From assembly GCA_947247005.1 (NCBI GenBank), contig OX365954.1:6340001-6404000 (forward strand): a stretch of DNA of 64,000 bases, given 5' to 3'. Position 1 is the first letter of the stretch. Every line of letters begins with the position of its first letter. The notes beneath the pieces are model-generated. The model saw nothing but the letters and a program-made list of their open reading frames with translations, searched no databases and was not told where the DNA came from. This DNA is from Spisula solida (taxonomy: Eukaryota > Mollusca > Bivalvia > Venerida > Mactridae). Of this stretch, positions 11,301 through 22,763 are shown piece by piece. The position numbers and the translations under genes are program-made.

Positions 11301-12002
11301 TGAAATAAACTATGCTTATTTTAATACATAAAGCTATGGTCAAAGATGAAAAGGGTAAAATAAGAGAGCTGATTGGTCAATACATACATTCACCTATTAA
11401 GAAATGGAACATTCTGGCGGTTTTGACAGATATCTTTGAATCGACAGTAACATATTTATATTATACAATATTGTATTGATACAGTTTGTTCGGACCCATG
11501 ACTAAGTATCCTGGTGTTTTGTGATGCACAAGTTAATTGCAATATAGTAATACTGCAAGAAGCAGATGAATATTGACAAGATATCATTAACTGTGGTTCT
11601 ATATAGAGCTACACTATCATGGATAGACATCTCATCCTGATACATAGTTTCCCAGCACTATTTTATCTCTCCCTCTCTCTGTATAATGATGATAACATTA
11701 ATGTAAAATAAATTTCCTAGGTTATAGGCATTGGATGGATATTCAATCATGCTGACATTATAGAAACCCACATCCATATAAAACTATGGATACATGTCTG
11801 GTCATACACAGGCCTACATATGCAGAGATCCATATAGGAATATACTAACAGTTTACAAGTTTTTTATTCGTCTGGTTTTATGCTATTTTTATTTTTATAA
11901 CCATCTTTTTCCAGGTCAGTTGCAGAACCCATAAACTAGTGTTCCAGAGAATTAATTATCAATCAGTATTTGCTAAGATTTATGAAAATGACTACTCCAC
12001 CA

Positions 12003-12690
12003 TTAGAACATGAGTGTCACACTCATCAGAACATGTTTATAGATGTCACACTCAATCAGAACATGTTTATAGATGTCACACTCAATCAGAACATGCTTAC
12101 AGCTGTCAAATAAATCAGAACATGTTTATAGATGTCACACTCAACCAGAACATGTTTATAGATGTCACACTCAACCAGAACATGTTTATAGATGTCACAC
12201 TCAATCAGAACATGTTTATAGATGTCACACTCAATCAGAACATGTTTATAGATGTCACACTCAACCAGAACATGTTTATAGATGTCACTCTCAATCAGAA
12301 CATGTTTATAGATGTCACACTCAACCAGAACATGTTTATAGATGTCACTCTCAATCAGAACATGTTTATAGATGTCACTCTCAATCAGAACATGTTTATA
12401 GATGTCACACTCAATCAGAACATGTTTATAGATGTCACACTCAATCAGAACATGTTTACAGATCCACACTCAATCAGAACATGTTTATAGATGTCACACC
12501 CATCAGAACATGTTTATAGATGTCACACTCAATCAGAACATGTTTATAGATCCACACTCAACCAGAACATGTTTATATATGTCACACTCATCCAGAACAT
12601 GTTTAAAGATGCCACACTCAATCAGAACATGTTTAAAGATGTCACACTCAATCAGAACATGCTTACAGCTGTCAAATAAATCAGAACATG
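12003..12690. repeat. Minisatellite, 30-bp unit, about 22 copies
   Basis: The unit is 'atcagaacatgtttatagat' plus 'gtcacactca'. A distinct variant ('catgcttacagctgtcaaat') occurs near both ends (12093 and 12658), flanking the homogeneous centre, as expected if the array grew from inside. Open frames in several registers are artefacts of the 30-bp period. It lies in Cav1 intron 1. Confidence 0.95.
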
Positions 12691-13374
12691 TAAAATCAAT
12701 GATGCTAGATTACACAGTAAATCACAGTTTACCCATGTAGATATTTCTAGCAGTTTCCTGCATTAGCAAGTCAAAGAACAAGTTCTCATGATAGTGTTTC
12801 TACAGTCTTCCATCCATAAAATCAATACAAGACGGAAGGCCTCTAACATTGACATCAGGTGTACTGGCAGACACACTTCTATTATTTCACAGAAGTTATC
12901 CACCATACAAGGCATTTAGTATAATATCTAATTGTGACAAACAATACATGGCATTTTAAGTTCATTGTCAAAGTTGACCGTTTGATATTCATCGTCTTTA
13001 CACAGCAGAGTAGAAGGAATAAAGAGACAGAATTTACTCAATCTTTCTCTACCAGTATATTATATAATCCATACTAGTCAGATATAATATTTTATAACAT
13101 GTCAACAGCTCTTAAATTGAAGATATCGTTGGCTTAGAATAAGACTTATTACATATTTGAAATCTGCATCACAAGGCTCTTATGACGAGCTTATTTTGAT
13201 GAAAATCGGAACAGGTCATGTTGATCAAACTGAAGTTGAAAAAGCCTGTTTTTCCATGAGTAAAGAGTAGTTTTCAGACAGTTTTGTTTTGCAATTACGA
13301 CCTTCTTCTTCTAAGCCAGCAACAGATAGAGTAGATAAGGCTTACAAGCAGGGACTTGGCTCAAAATGATACTT

Positions 13375-13451
13375 TAATGTCAGTTATCACCAGTAATGTC
13401 AGTAATCACCAGTAATGTCAGTAATCACCAGTAATGTCAGTTATCACCAGC
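13375..13451. repeat. Short tandem repeat, 19-bp unit, about 4 copies
   Basis: 'gtcagtaatcaccagtaat' repeats four times, with GTTATC versus GTAATC variants. Confidence 0.9.
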
Positions 13452-13454
13452 CTT

Positions 13455-13725
13455 TCAGCAATTTTCAATAATTTTTCAGTCTTTGATACGTGGGTTACAA
13501 ATGCAATTGGATTGCCATTCGATGATCGGGCAGTATACTTTGTTCTAATCTGACGGGAGGCCAGATGCACATTGGCCAGGCACTGGGTGTCATCTGGATT
13601 AATTTATGTCTCTTTTGACACATGCATTGCAACTCATCGGCCAGCATCCGCACACGATGCTTAGACATCAGGTACACATCGGATAAACTGACACCTTTTT
13701 TAATCCAGGTCATAAAAGTCATTTA
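13455..13725 (-). pseudogene. Unrecognised decayed coding-like segment
   Basis: The minus strand has a 75-codon open frame (13722-13495) containing KKGVSLSDVYLMSKHRVRML. A second, overlapping frame reads INPDDTQCLANVHLASRQIR and then NGNPIAFVTHVSKTEK. Both look more protein-like than the AT-rich background, and a single frameshift near 13605 would connect them. I do not recognise a family. A decayed transposon or retrogene is possible, and so is chance. Confidence 0.25.
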
Positions 13726-14660
13726 TGACCTAAGTATAAGCCAGTTGACCAATTTCAAGCAGAGTGTAAGTGAATATTTCCGCAGGCAAACAATGAATTC
13801 TTAGTACAGAAAATAAGAAAATACATGTTCAGTGTATGATAGCATAATTATAATAAAACATGGAGTTGATTAGCAGTCAGAAACCTCCACAGCTGTCGAT
13901 AGAATAAGCCAAGCATTTTTCTAAGCCAAGCATATTATAAACATACAAAATGTCAGGTAAAAATATGAGTAATTATGCATGTGGAATTTGAAAAGTTGAT
14001 GAACAAATTTGGCACACAGTAGTACAATTATAGCTGCAACACAGACTTTTTATCTATGAACATTTTTTTGTAGAAATAATTATACAGCATGATTTACTGA
14101 ATTATGAACAACATACAATCAAAATCAACCAGTGCTGAAACTTTGTTGTTCTAAAATCCACTTACATGCATCTTGGGTGGTAATCAATATTCATCTTACT
14201 TAACTTAAGGATAAGGACAACCAATCAGATCACACCATATTAAACTCTTGGTCAGTAACAGGTATTATGATTGGCTATCCTTATTCTCCAATTAAATAAT
14301 ATATTGAATACCGACCAAATTGTGGAGGTCGACGGTGACAGTAGAACTGAGCCAGCTACTGTGACACATGTTGACGGAAGATGGAACATAACCAGGAAGT
14401 TAAACCTATATCCAAAAGTTTTTCGTGTTTGAAAGCCATTTTGCAACAATCGATGTATCTGAGTGAGGCAACCTAACTGAACTAGCTCATTGAACTCCTG
14501 TACAACAGAGAGGAACATCTAGACAGTATAATCCAGTGTAGTGGCATTTAAAATCTTGTGGTATATTTTGAATATATTTCACACCCTTATAACCTATATA
14601 TTACAATCCTGTCATGTAGCATTATTGGTTTCAACCGCAGATCCTAAAATGAAATATAAA

Positions 14661-14966
14661 GCGGCAAGCTGCCATACAATGTCAAACATTGCAGCAAGCT
14701 GCCATACAATGTCAACCATTGCTGCAAGATACCATACAATGTCAAACATTGCTGCAAGATACCATACAATGTCAAACATTGCGGCAAGATACCATACAAT
14801 GTCAAACATTGCTGCAAGATGCCATGCAATGTCAAACATTGCTGCAAGATACCATACAATGTCAACCATTGCGGCAAGCTTCCATACAATGTCAAACATT
14901 GCTGCAAGCTGCCATACAGTCAAACATTGCAGCAAGCTGCCATAGAATGTCAAACATTGCGGCATG
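14661..14966. repeat. Minisatellite, 30-bp unit with internal dyad, about 10 copies
   Basis: The unit is 'gcaagataccatacaatgtc' plus 'aaacattgct'. Each unit contains CAATGT-CAA-ACATTG, a 6-bp inverted repeat with a 3-nt loop, so single strands could fold into a row of small hairpins. It lies in Cav1 intron 1. Confidence 0.94.
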
Positions 14967-15477
14967 CCACATACATATCAAACATTCACTAGTCGGTCTT
15001 GTATATATGTATATCTAGTATATACAAATACACGTATAACAAAGAACAAGCCAAAGTGCATGAAAACAAATCTGCCAGTGTTTTAGCCCAGCATGTCTGG
15101 TATGATAATAAATGATATTAACCAGTATATAATGATGTAACACGTTTCCAACTTTCTCATCAATATCAGACATGCATGTTTTATCTGACATACAAAATGG
15201 ACAGACAGATAGACAGCCTCTATAATGTAGGTACGAGAATCCTTACAAACTTGAAAATTCATCAACTGACTAAAATAAAACTTTACATAACATTATTGCT
15301 GATTCAGCTAATTTGTTTTTCAGTAGATTTTATCAAGCATCATCAACAGCCTTAGATGTATAATATAACTTTATTTATCAAAGATTCTATGACATTTTAT
15401 GCTGTAAAACTTGGTATAATACAAATATTGGAAAAGTGTAATATTTGATTTTTTTCTATGAATTATTTGTATAATTA

Positions 15478-15668
15478 TGTCACCTAGACCTTGACCTTTG
15501 ACCTATAAATCAATAGGAGTCATCTACCTGTACATATGGTGACCAAGCAATTAAATATTAGAGGCAGCTTGAGTTATTGATCAGAAATCATTTGGTCTAC
15601 TGACTGACAGACCAACTCACACTGCACAGACAGACATGTGCATCTTCCACCTGGAGGGGAGTATAATT
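15478..15668 (+). repeat. 'gaccttgacctttgacct' dispersed repeat
   Basis: The text runs from 'cacctagaccttgaccttt' through 'caataggagtcatctacctg', 'gagttattgatcagaaatca' and a 'gactgacagaccaac' stretch to 'ggaggggagtataat'. It closely follows a repeat I know to be common in bivalve and other marine invertebrate genomes. Its class is uncertain. Confidence 0.65.
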
Positions 15669-16402
15669 ACTGTTTAATAGATTGTGCATACAAATTCTTA
15701 AAGGTTGAGTAATAAGAGGAATCGTGCATACAAATCAGTACAAAAGTTATTTCCTTCAACCTTCAAACAAAATATAGCTAAATAACCAATTTAGAATTAT
15801 ACGGGAGATTATCCATAGCGAAAGTCAGGCAAGAAATTATTGACAAATTAGAGGCCAGCAGTCATCAACACAAAGCTGTATCATTGTTCAGGTTACAGGT
15901 ATAAGAATCAATCGTGATGATAACATTATTGATTAAATGACACAAAAACTTGTCACAATGAACGAATGTGCTAGCCATCATTTCCTATTGATAATCAAAA
16001 CTTAATATTACAACTAGAATCATGATCTGTATAAACCACTCTGACAGAGATTATAGGTCATGGCTGGTGAAAGAAGTAACAGACTATAACGAAGCATCGA
16101 ATAATTGTATCAGAATGGCAAAATTATATTGTAAAATCTATGGTACAACAAGTTAAAAGCTAGGTTGGGTAATCACATGTTTAACTTATAAGACCAAAAT
16201 ACCGAAAAACGCAGGAATCGACTTTTATTACTGCAATGTTAGCCTTAAGATATAGAAAGTCTATTTCGTTGTATTCCAGTATTAAGATTGATTCCATTTA
16301 ATTGTTGTTTGTGATCGACTGAGACAGTCGTACTGTAAGTGCATGCTCATTTGGTTTTTTCGCTGCCAGATCGGCCAATGGCCAACAACTTCAAGGGAAA
16401 TG

Positions 16403-16760
16403 ACACTTGTGTGATACAAGGAATCCTGGTGCACTAGACCTACATTTGTAGCTCTATTTGAATAGACTATGTGGTTCTTTAACAAGCCCAGTCAGTGTAT
16501 AGCATTGATACATGCAAGACTTAGTCTACCTCTGGTTCACCAGTTTATTTCTAGTTGGGTCATAGGGGTCTGTAAGCAATTTTGGAAAAGTTACAAGACT
16601 GTTTGTAAAGTTGGTGGTGTTGCAATTTCGATACTAGTCATTTCCCTGTTATCTATATCTAGTGTATGAGACACCAGTGAGTCGATACAGACCCCTATGA
16701 GTTGGGTGGGAAATACTGAAAAGCTTTTCTGATATTTCTAGTGCCCTGGTATTCCAGTTA
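16403..16760 (-). repeat. tRNA-derived SINE, copy 2, split by a MITE
   Basis: SINE sequence in the same orientation as the other copies occupies 16403-16560 and resumes at 16708. The core 'ggttctttaacaagccca' plus GTGTATAGCA is at 16472-16503. The two halves are separated by the 139-bp element 16561-16699 plus one copy of its target duplication. Confidence 0.7.
16561..16699. mobile_element. 139-bp hAT-type MITE nested in a SINE
   Basis: The ends are perfect 14-bp inverted repeats (CATAGGGGTCTGTA / TACAGACCCCTATG). They are flanked by a perfect 8-bp direct duplication AGTTGGGT (16553-16560 and 16700-16707). Removing the element and one duplication restores the SINE body (TTTCTAGTTGGGTGGGAAA), matching other copies. 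An 8-bp duplication fits hAT transposases. The element is non-coding. Confidence 0.9.
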
Positions 16761-17761
16761 ATTTAAACCTGTGTTCTATCAAAGGGGTGTCATAAATTCT
16801 CCTATTACTCCTTAGAGTCTGTATCGAACTTAATGTTGAAAGACAACAAAGGAATTATGACAATGATAATTAAATTACACAAACAGCAAGATATGCAGAA
16901 CCAGGTCGCCCAATCAGTGACAGCCATTAACAATATCTGGTAATGCAGATTGCATATATGCTAAATTATAAAACACAATATTACATAACATAATCAAACT
17001 GAATGCAATTATTGATACAGACTTGAATACCAAGGTTTATCGCTAAACTACAGCAACGCACTAACATGTTAAAGCAGTAAATACCGCATTATTGCATCAA
17101 TCGTCAATTACTGCTTGCTAACCAAAGTAAATCAATTACGCAAAAACATCCACGTATAATGAAATCAATTACCAATCAACAATGCTACTGGGTGCTTATA
17201 AATTATATGTACTTAACAATAACCATATTAGCTGATACACAGTCAATGAATCCTATAAGTTATTGGACAACGGAATTAAACAACTGTCTGTTTGAAGCAG
17301 CCAATATTATTTTAACTTAAATCCCAAATTGTGCAACCACCTGCTAAAAGTGTCCAATAATACTTAATTAAATCCTGTATTAAACAAACATCTGTCTAAA
17401 GCAGTCGACAAGTCATTTACTTGTTGGTCAGAAGCTATACATAGCTTTTTTTTTTGTTATAACCAAATTCCGACAATAAATAAATTTTGACTCGACTTGA
17501 CTTGATTTACTGTGTTCGCTAGGACAATTTGGAGAAGAAACAGAAGATCTGAATTGATCTAGTTCATTTTGTTCTTTGGAAACACGCACTGCATAATCTA
17601 AGCAACAATATGGTAGTAAAGACTATCATAGTACAGTGATTGCCACAATTTCAAGCAACTGGCCATATAGTGTAGATACCATTCCACCTAGTATGTTATT
17701 AATCATTTCTTTAAATGATGCAACTTTATAAGTTTACGTATAGCATAGACAATGAGTATTG

Positions 17762-17815
17762 CTGGTTATGAGATTTAGACAGCGAGCTTCAGCGAGCGTC
17801 TAATCTCATAACCAG
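17762..17815. repeat. Stem-loop, 18-bp stem
   Basis: CTGGTTATGAGATTTAGAC (17762-17780) and GTCTAATCTCATAACCAG (17798-17815) pair over 18 bp with one bulged T. The 17-nt loop is itself built of two AGCGAGC words. It may be the core of a foldback element; no ends were found. Confidence 0.85.
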
Positions 17816-20800
17816 TGATGAGAGATGTCTATCCGACTGACTAATTTGTACATGTACCGTTATTCATTCACATTAAAGAAGTTGTACATTGTATTTCTGA
17901 CCAGATTACGCAATTTGCTCCCAGCAACAGGACCAAATTTTGCACTTATTACTCAAAACAACAAAGGATCAAAATAACAGGTTATTTAGCTCAAAACTGT
18001 TGGATACTGGATTTAGACAATGGCAATACCGAGCTGTGATTGGCTATTTTTGCAGCTTATAGTGGTCTAAAACCAGGTGCTACCTTTTTATAGTCCACCA
18101 AGTCCTCAAATGATATCAGGCGACTGCCAATTATAAAATGCTTGGTGACAATAACATACCCCACCTTATTGTTTGTTTAAGTTGACTGTTGAAGATTTTA
18201 AGCTAATTCATTTGATCACGTGATTGCAATTTACTGTTAAAATGTATTTAAAGGTAGTTGATTGACAACTAGTGTTATATCAATTAACAGACAAATGCTA
18301 AATACCAATCTAGCTAGCCTGTTGTTGTTGCCCACCAGCAAGTGTTATACCCAGGTGAGCTGCAATTGTTGTTTTTAGTTTGCTGAATGTAAAAGCTGAG
18401 GCTTAAATATCTATTAGACATCATTTGTGGACTGACTGAAGTAGATAAACCGAGTATTGATTATTGTGGTGTAACACTACAACAGAAGCAGTAGCGACTT
18501 CCCAGACTTCTCTCTTAACAAGAGTTTAGTGACAAAGGTGTTTGGCATAATATAACCAGAGAATGTACATAGTATCTGCTGTCACAGAATGGTGGCAACA
18601 ACAACATGCTTATAACATGCAATACATTGATGTCACAGTTTTACCCGACCAAAATGGTGATTATACATTATATCAGGGGTTCTACTGAGGCATAATACCC
18701 AATCCTGAAAACAAGTCGAAAATCTGTTTGAATGTCAATAGCACACATCCGCACACCAAAACTCTGTTCAAACATTGTTTTAGTATTAAAATTCAGATGA
18801 TAAAATTTCAAATGACCATAACTCTGTCAATACTTTTTTTCACCAAATAACTTTCATTTTCTGCAGAATAGTTTACTCTTTCTAGTGCAAATCCGGATGT
18901 CTGGATTATTCCGGAATTGTAGGACCCCTGTTATATGAAGCAGATGTGCTAGATTTGAAGGCAGTGTTCACATAAAGATAGTTGTAAGAAACAATCCTAT
19001 ATGAAGTTATGGCCTTACAAAATATATAATTGAAATAATAGCATTTGGATTGTTTTTTACGTTGGATCATATTGATGTAAATTAAGATATGTTGTTTTTC
19101 AATAATTTTCATGATTTAAAAGACTTATATTCCGAAATGTTATTAAAAGAGTGGAACTTGACTGTGTTTTAATCATTAATATCCCTTATACCGTTATGGA
19201 TCTATATCAGTGATAACTGTAGAACAACTGAATAAGATATTTATACATTCATGAGTTTATACATTGCAAGATTGCAGTCAGTTCATGAATATTTGGTTTC
19301 AGAAGTTTGGTTTTCTCGCCATTCTAAGGAATGGGGTCAGGTCTGAAAGTGATTGGAAAATATTAGCAGTGCAAAATTATAAATTAAGATAACTTTCGGT
19401 AACATTTATGGTGTGAACTGTTAACTTTTTACTAATCACTATTTATATGACAAAAATCAATCAATAATGATTGCTGAATTTCCATTCATTTTCAACACTT
19501 GCATATTTCAGGAATATTTCGGTTTGGACAGGAAAAAATATAATACTATTTTCAATTGAGAATGAGTCGGTTTTCCAAACCCAACTTGAGAATGGTAAAT
19601 TAAGCCATGGGTTTGATTTAAGGTATCAGAGGATAATTTGTAGTGAGATTGAGCATGTTTTTTTCAAAAGCATTTTATTCTTAAAATTGAAATGTGTTGG
19701 GTACGGTAAGCATAATATCATGATGCACTATATTTACCCTTGAAGTTAAACAAAAAATAAATATCAGTAAAGTGAATTTATTGAAACATGACCGCACTTT
19801 CATTGCAAATCTTGCTCGTTCACAAACAAAGTCAACATAATATTAAGAGTCAAAGTTTGTTGTTGGCTACATAGTCAATAGTATAAGGAACAAACTCTTA
19901 CAATAAAATAATCATAAAACATATTTATGAACCTGTATCATGCAAAACTTTAATGACCTTGCAAACTGAAAGTAGAAATATGGCAATGTTTCTTGAATAT
20001 CTTTTAAAGTATACATTTTTCAGTCAAAAACTAAATAAGAGTTTGTTCCCTGGAGTTATAATGTAAGCATGATATGAGTTTTGGCTCATGACATTTGCCA
20101 ATTTGTGTGTTTATGAACGAGTACTGAAAGGCACATATATTCTTTGAAACAGAATATTTTAAAAGGATGGCCCTTTTTTAACGAGTTGTTGGTGTTATGT
20201 TACAGTGATAGTATACATACAATACAAGTCTGTCTGCTTGAGCCCTTTTATTTTCTCAAAAAAATCTGAATTATTGTTTACCACACCCCTCCCACTTTTG
20301 TTCTCACTCCACATCCTTAAGTGTCTGTGAAGCGGGCCAATGACTGGAGATACAACTAGATCATACAGAACATATACAATAGCTGTGTATACTATAGCTA
20401 GGTGATGAGACGTCTTACATAACATATGGTAATTTGTATACAAAAACTTGCTTTACCAGTTTTTGTCAAGGAAATAAAATTACCCAAAACACAATACATC
20501 TATGCCAATCAATTGTGTGATTTGCCTGTGGCTAGCAGTGTGGACAACTTTCCAGTGTGTCATCTGTTTTTTTGTGTCTGCTAAGCAAATCTTAAATCAT
20601 CCCTAAGGCTATTTTTGTAGCAATTCTGAAGATATTGAAATGATTAGAATGTAGCTGCTACTTTATGTGTCCCTTTTTAGTGGCTGTTCACATATAGATT
20701 CTTAGTACTTGATATAGATTCTTATTACTTGATTAGCTACTGGTACATGTATCATAGAATTTTGTTGTCATGTTTGTATATACTGGCTCTTTCAGCAGTT

Positions 20801-21455
20801 TCTGTTGTAAATGTTTGACAGGACCACAGACACAGAAAGTTGAAAATAAATCAGACATTTGATCAGTCCGACAAGCCTTCAAAATCTGTTGGACCTAATA
20901 ACAAATTTATTGTTAGACTATGTACGGGCAGTTTATGTACAATTTGATATAAAGTTGAAATCGGGTTTAAATTAACAATAATACTTTGTCCCCACCAAGA
21001 TATATATATATAATCAGTTTTATGCTAAAATTAATTGTTGTAGATGCCATGTTAATTTTCCACTTCAATTATTTCTGGTACAGGCGTGTTGATTGGTTAA
21101 ATTGTAATGACATACCAATACGAAGACGTTTTATGTATTTATAGTGTGTTGTAAAATAATGTAAGCGTGTGAACTCTTACACAAAAGGGTGTTGACTCTT
21201 ATACTATTGATGCCTTAGAAGAGCGTCAGACAGTTGGACCAAATTTTGGAAAGATGGAAAGATTGTGCTGGACCTGGTCAAATTTTGCCAATCAGGTCCA
21301 TCAGTCTGAAGGTTTATCAGAAGTCTCAGTTTACAGCACAAAAGAAACAATGGGAAAAGAAACATTCATGAATACAAACCAGTGAACACTGTGTATCAGA
21401 TTTAGTATTCTTATGATCAACTCCCAAATTACATGGACCTCGGCCACAACATAGA

Positions 21456-21745
21456 CAATCTCATTAAAATCAGATCCCTATTAGCCCTATTACGCTTCAC
21501 TAATTTACACGGATATAGGATCTGATGACACTCTGTGTGGGGTCTTGTCGATGTGAACTTTACGTCATCAAATCGCTGCTTTCAACAATCTAAAAGTGTG
21601 GTAAGACACTGATAAGGTAATGTGACGTCATTGTGCGCTAGAGAGGTTATTTGAACATGACCTCTTACGGAGTCTAGTCAGATCTCTAACAGCGTGAAGA
21701 AATGGAGCAAAGGTTATAATATAGCGCCTGATTTTAATGAGATTG
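21456..21745. mobile_element. Inverted-repeat MITE-like element (290 bp)
   Basis: Perfect 18-bp terminal inverted repeats CAATCTCATTAAAATCAG and CTGATTTTAATGAGATTG bound a non-coding, CpG-containing interior that includes TGACGTCA-like words. No clean target duplication is visible, so the superfamily is open. Confidence 0.72.
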
Positions 21746-22763
21746 CAATATGGTCAACCTATATTCAAATCAGGTCATTGATGGTGATACATGTGTAGGG
21801 CAATATCACGCAAGCAGTGCCTGAACAATGAAGTGAGAATACATATTGTCACTCTAACCTTCATAACCTGAAAGCAATGTATTACAAAAGGTTGATTAGC
21901 AGACAGACACAGAAGTATATCATTATCACATTGTCTAATGTATAACATTGTCTATGTATCACATTGTTGGCACAACTCGTCATTAACATTCTTGTGACAG
22001 CTTTCAAGGCTGCAATTCTCAACATGTTACGCAATAGCAAGCTGTTTATCAGACAAAAACCAAAAGAATGTTACATTTTCACTAAACAGATTTATAAATG
22101 CTATTATCCAAATAATACCCTATTGCAAGAATGGCTATACATACGGCCCTAGCAATCAGAGGTTTCATGTAATTTGAAATTTCTTAGAACAGGTTAGTCT
22201 CATTTTTCATGAAACAATAATTTATTGCTTCGCTCCTAAAACGTTTAAAACCCAAAGAATACAACACAAGGTTTGTATAGATCTTCATTGTCCTGGAATA
22301 TTGGTATGAAAAAGGCTTGTATGATGGCTGAATGTACGTTTACGTTTTATTAGGGGTGCACATCAATGAAATGCGTATTATGAATTGTTTGTTTCACTGA
22401 TAATAGTCTGATTATTCAGGTCTGTCTCTTGTATTCAAACATTGCAATAGATAACAAATGACTGACCTGAATAATTAATTTACACCAACAATTAAGACAT
22501 CACTGTTATAATCACACACTGTCCTTCGTACGATCGAAGTTCAAGAAGATTTACTTGCACACATGCAGTGGTTTCAAATAACTTTTTGATGAAGAGGCAA
22601 TTTATTTTGAAAAATAGAACATTCTTCAGGAAATCACGCGCAATGATTGGTTAAAAAAGTCAAGCAAACACTAAAGATGATTTTTGTTATATGAATTATA
22701 TGTTTGTAAAAAATAGAATAAAATTTTATAAATACTATTTAAGTATAGGTTAGAGTTTGTGAA

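Noticed and set aside
12014..12740. Overlapping open frames over the 30-bp array as genes
   Set aside because: Three frames and both strands are open at once with translated repeats of the same unit, a tandem-repeat artefact. The same applies to the arrays at 4.7, 14.7, 38.5, 49.2, 52.6 and 60 kb.
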